Assembly (NCBI GenBank): GCA_007117555.1
Contig: SKGI01000011.1
Location: forward strand, 1-6,093
Origin: Candidatus Izemoplasma sp.
Lineage (GTDB): Bacteria > Bacillota_I > Bacilli_A > Izemoplasmatales > Izemoplasmataceae
Direction: 5' to 3'
Length of the DNA: 6,093 nt
The position numbers and the translations under genes are program-made. Below are positions 5,656 to 6,093 of this stretch, piece by piece. Below the pieces are notes generated by a model. The model saw only the letters and a program-made list of their open reading frames with translations, was not told where the DNA came from and ran no database searches. Within the stretch, counting starts at the first letter, position 1; every line of letters starts with the position of its first letter.

Positions 5656-5672
5656 AAACTTTTATAGTTTCA

Positions 5673-6093
5673 TCAAGCGATTGGAGATTGACGCATTGAT
5701 TTGAAATCGACTGGCTGTCTTAATTCCGGTTCAGTCGCTTCAGAAAGCAGTGATTCAAGAAATGCGACCGCAGCTTGCCGTTGCGTATCATGATCGGGGT
5801 TGTTGCGATACTGTGTGATGGCGGTCGTCAGTGCTACGGCAGTCGGACCATCTAAAACACCGTTCACAGCTAAATCATTGTCAAACTGGAAGTTTTCTAA
5901 CGCTGTAACGGTTGCGCTATCTAAAACGCTGTTTATCTCAATGACCTCACCGTATCCTAACGCTTTAAGAATTTGTTGGGCCACTTCAATAAGTTCGTGT
6001 GTATCACCGGCTTCATACACTGCTTCACCGACAAAAATAGATGGTGTCGTTAAAAAGGGATTTTGCTCGACAGGAATCGTTGGTTCATAACCG
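5673..6093 (-). CDS. C-terminal part of an S41 (CtpA-like) processing peptidase with peptidoglycan-binding domain
   Basis: The frame stays open from the stop at 5673 to the right edge (last full codon 6090-6092), so this is the 3' part of a longer gene; the GTG at 6018-6020 is internal. About 139 residues are visible. They begin with YEPTIPVEQNPFL and IFVGEAVYEAGD, the segment that follows the catalytic core in Firmicute carboxy-terminal processing proteases. A peptidoglycan-binding type 1 domain comes next (ELIEVAQQILKALGY ... SVLDSATVTALENFQFDNDL, then NGVLDGPTAVALTTAI). A short tail includes NNPDHDTQRQAAVAFLESLL. Such enzymes are secreted or membrane-anchored serine proteases that act on envelope or regulatory proteins. 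The protease core, signal peptide and PDZ domain lie outside the window, so the S41 assignment rests on this distinctive C-terminal arrangement. Confidence 0.8.
   Translation of the reverse strand, partial: GYEPTIPVEQNPFLTTPSIFVGEAVYEAGDTHELIEVAQQILKALGYGEVIEINSVLDSATVTALENFQFDNDLAVNGVLDGPTAVALTTAITQYRNNPDHDTQRQAAVAFLESLLSEATEPELRQPVDFKSMRQSPIA

Noticed and set aside
1..6093. CRISPR arrays, tRNA or rRNA genes, insertion sequences
   Set aside because: No regularly spaced repeats, cloverleaf-type sequence or transposase-like protein was seen in reading both strands.

Overview
The window looks like chromosomal DNA from a low-to-moderate GC Firmicute (Bacillota) or a close relative. The main evidence is the strong Shine-Dalgarno sequences (AAGGGAGG, AGGAGG, GAGGTG), consensus sigma-A-type promoters, hairpin-plus-T-tract terminators and protein families typical of that phylum. 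TGA serves as a stop codon (end of the 1800-2303 gene), so the Mycoplasma/Spiroplasma code does not apply. A peptidoglycan-binding domain on the last gene suggests a walled cell. The organism cannot be named from this sequence alone.

Layout from left to right. (1) A plus-strand pair: a GNAT acetyltransferase truncated at the left edge, whose stop overlaps the start of a DUF6886-family gene. (2) A bidirectional terminator, then a minus-strand two-gene operon of flavodoxin-fold proteins with a 4-bp ATGA overlap. One carries a four-cysteine cluster of the iron-sulfur flavoprotein type, the other a classic FMN-loop NAD(P)H:FMN oxidoreductase sequence. A good promoter precedes the operon. (3) A minus-strand pair made of a macro-domain protein with a C-terminal helix-turn-helix-like domain and a small von Willebrand factor A (vWA) protein with an intact MIDAS, closed by a strong terminator. 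(4) A 415-bp intergenic region rich in inverted repeats. It includes a minus-strand intrinsic terminator with no annotated gene directly upstream, and a near-consensus plus-strand promoter. (5) A GNAT acetyltransferase of the diamine/thialysine type on the plus strand, whose stop codon overlaps that of a convergent minus-strand YjbQ-family gene. (6) A terminator, then the C-terminal end of an S41 (CtpA-like) processing peptidase with a peptidoglycan-binding domain, running off the right edge.

Most of the window is ordinary accessory metabolism: two acetyltransferases, a redox pair, YjbQ and a cell-envelope protease. The least ordinary parts are the vWA plus macro-HTH module, in which the macro domain has lost canonical ADP-ribose-binding residues, and the structured intergenic region, which may encode a small RNA on the minus strand. 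The tail-to-tail overlap of the GNAT and yjbQ genes, with no terminator between them, predicts long antisense transcripts.
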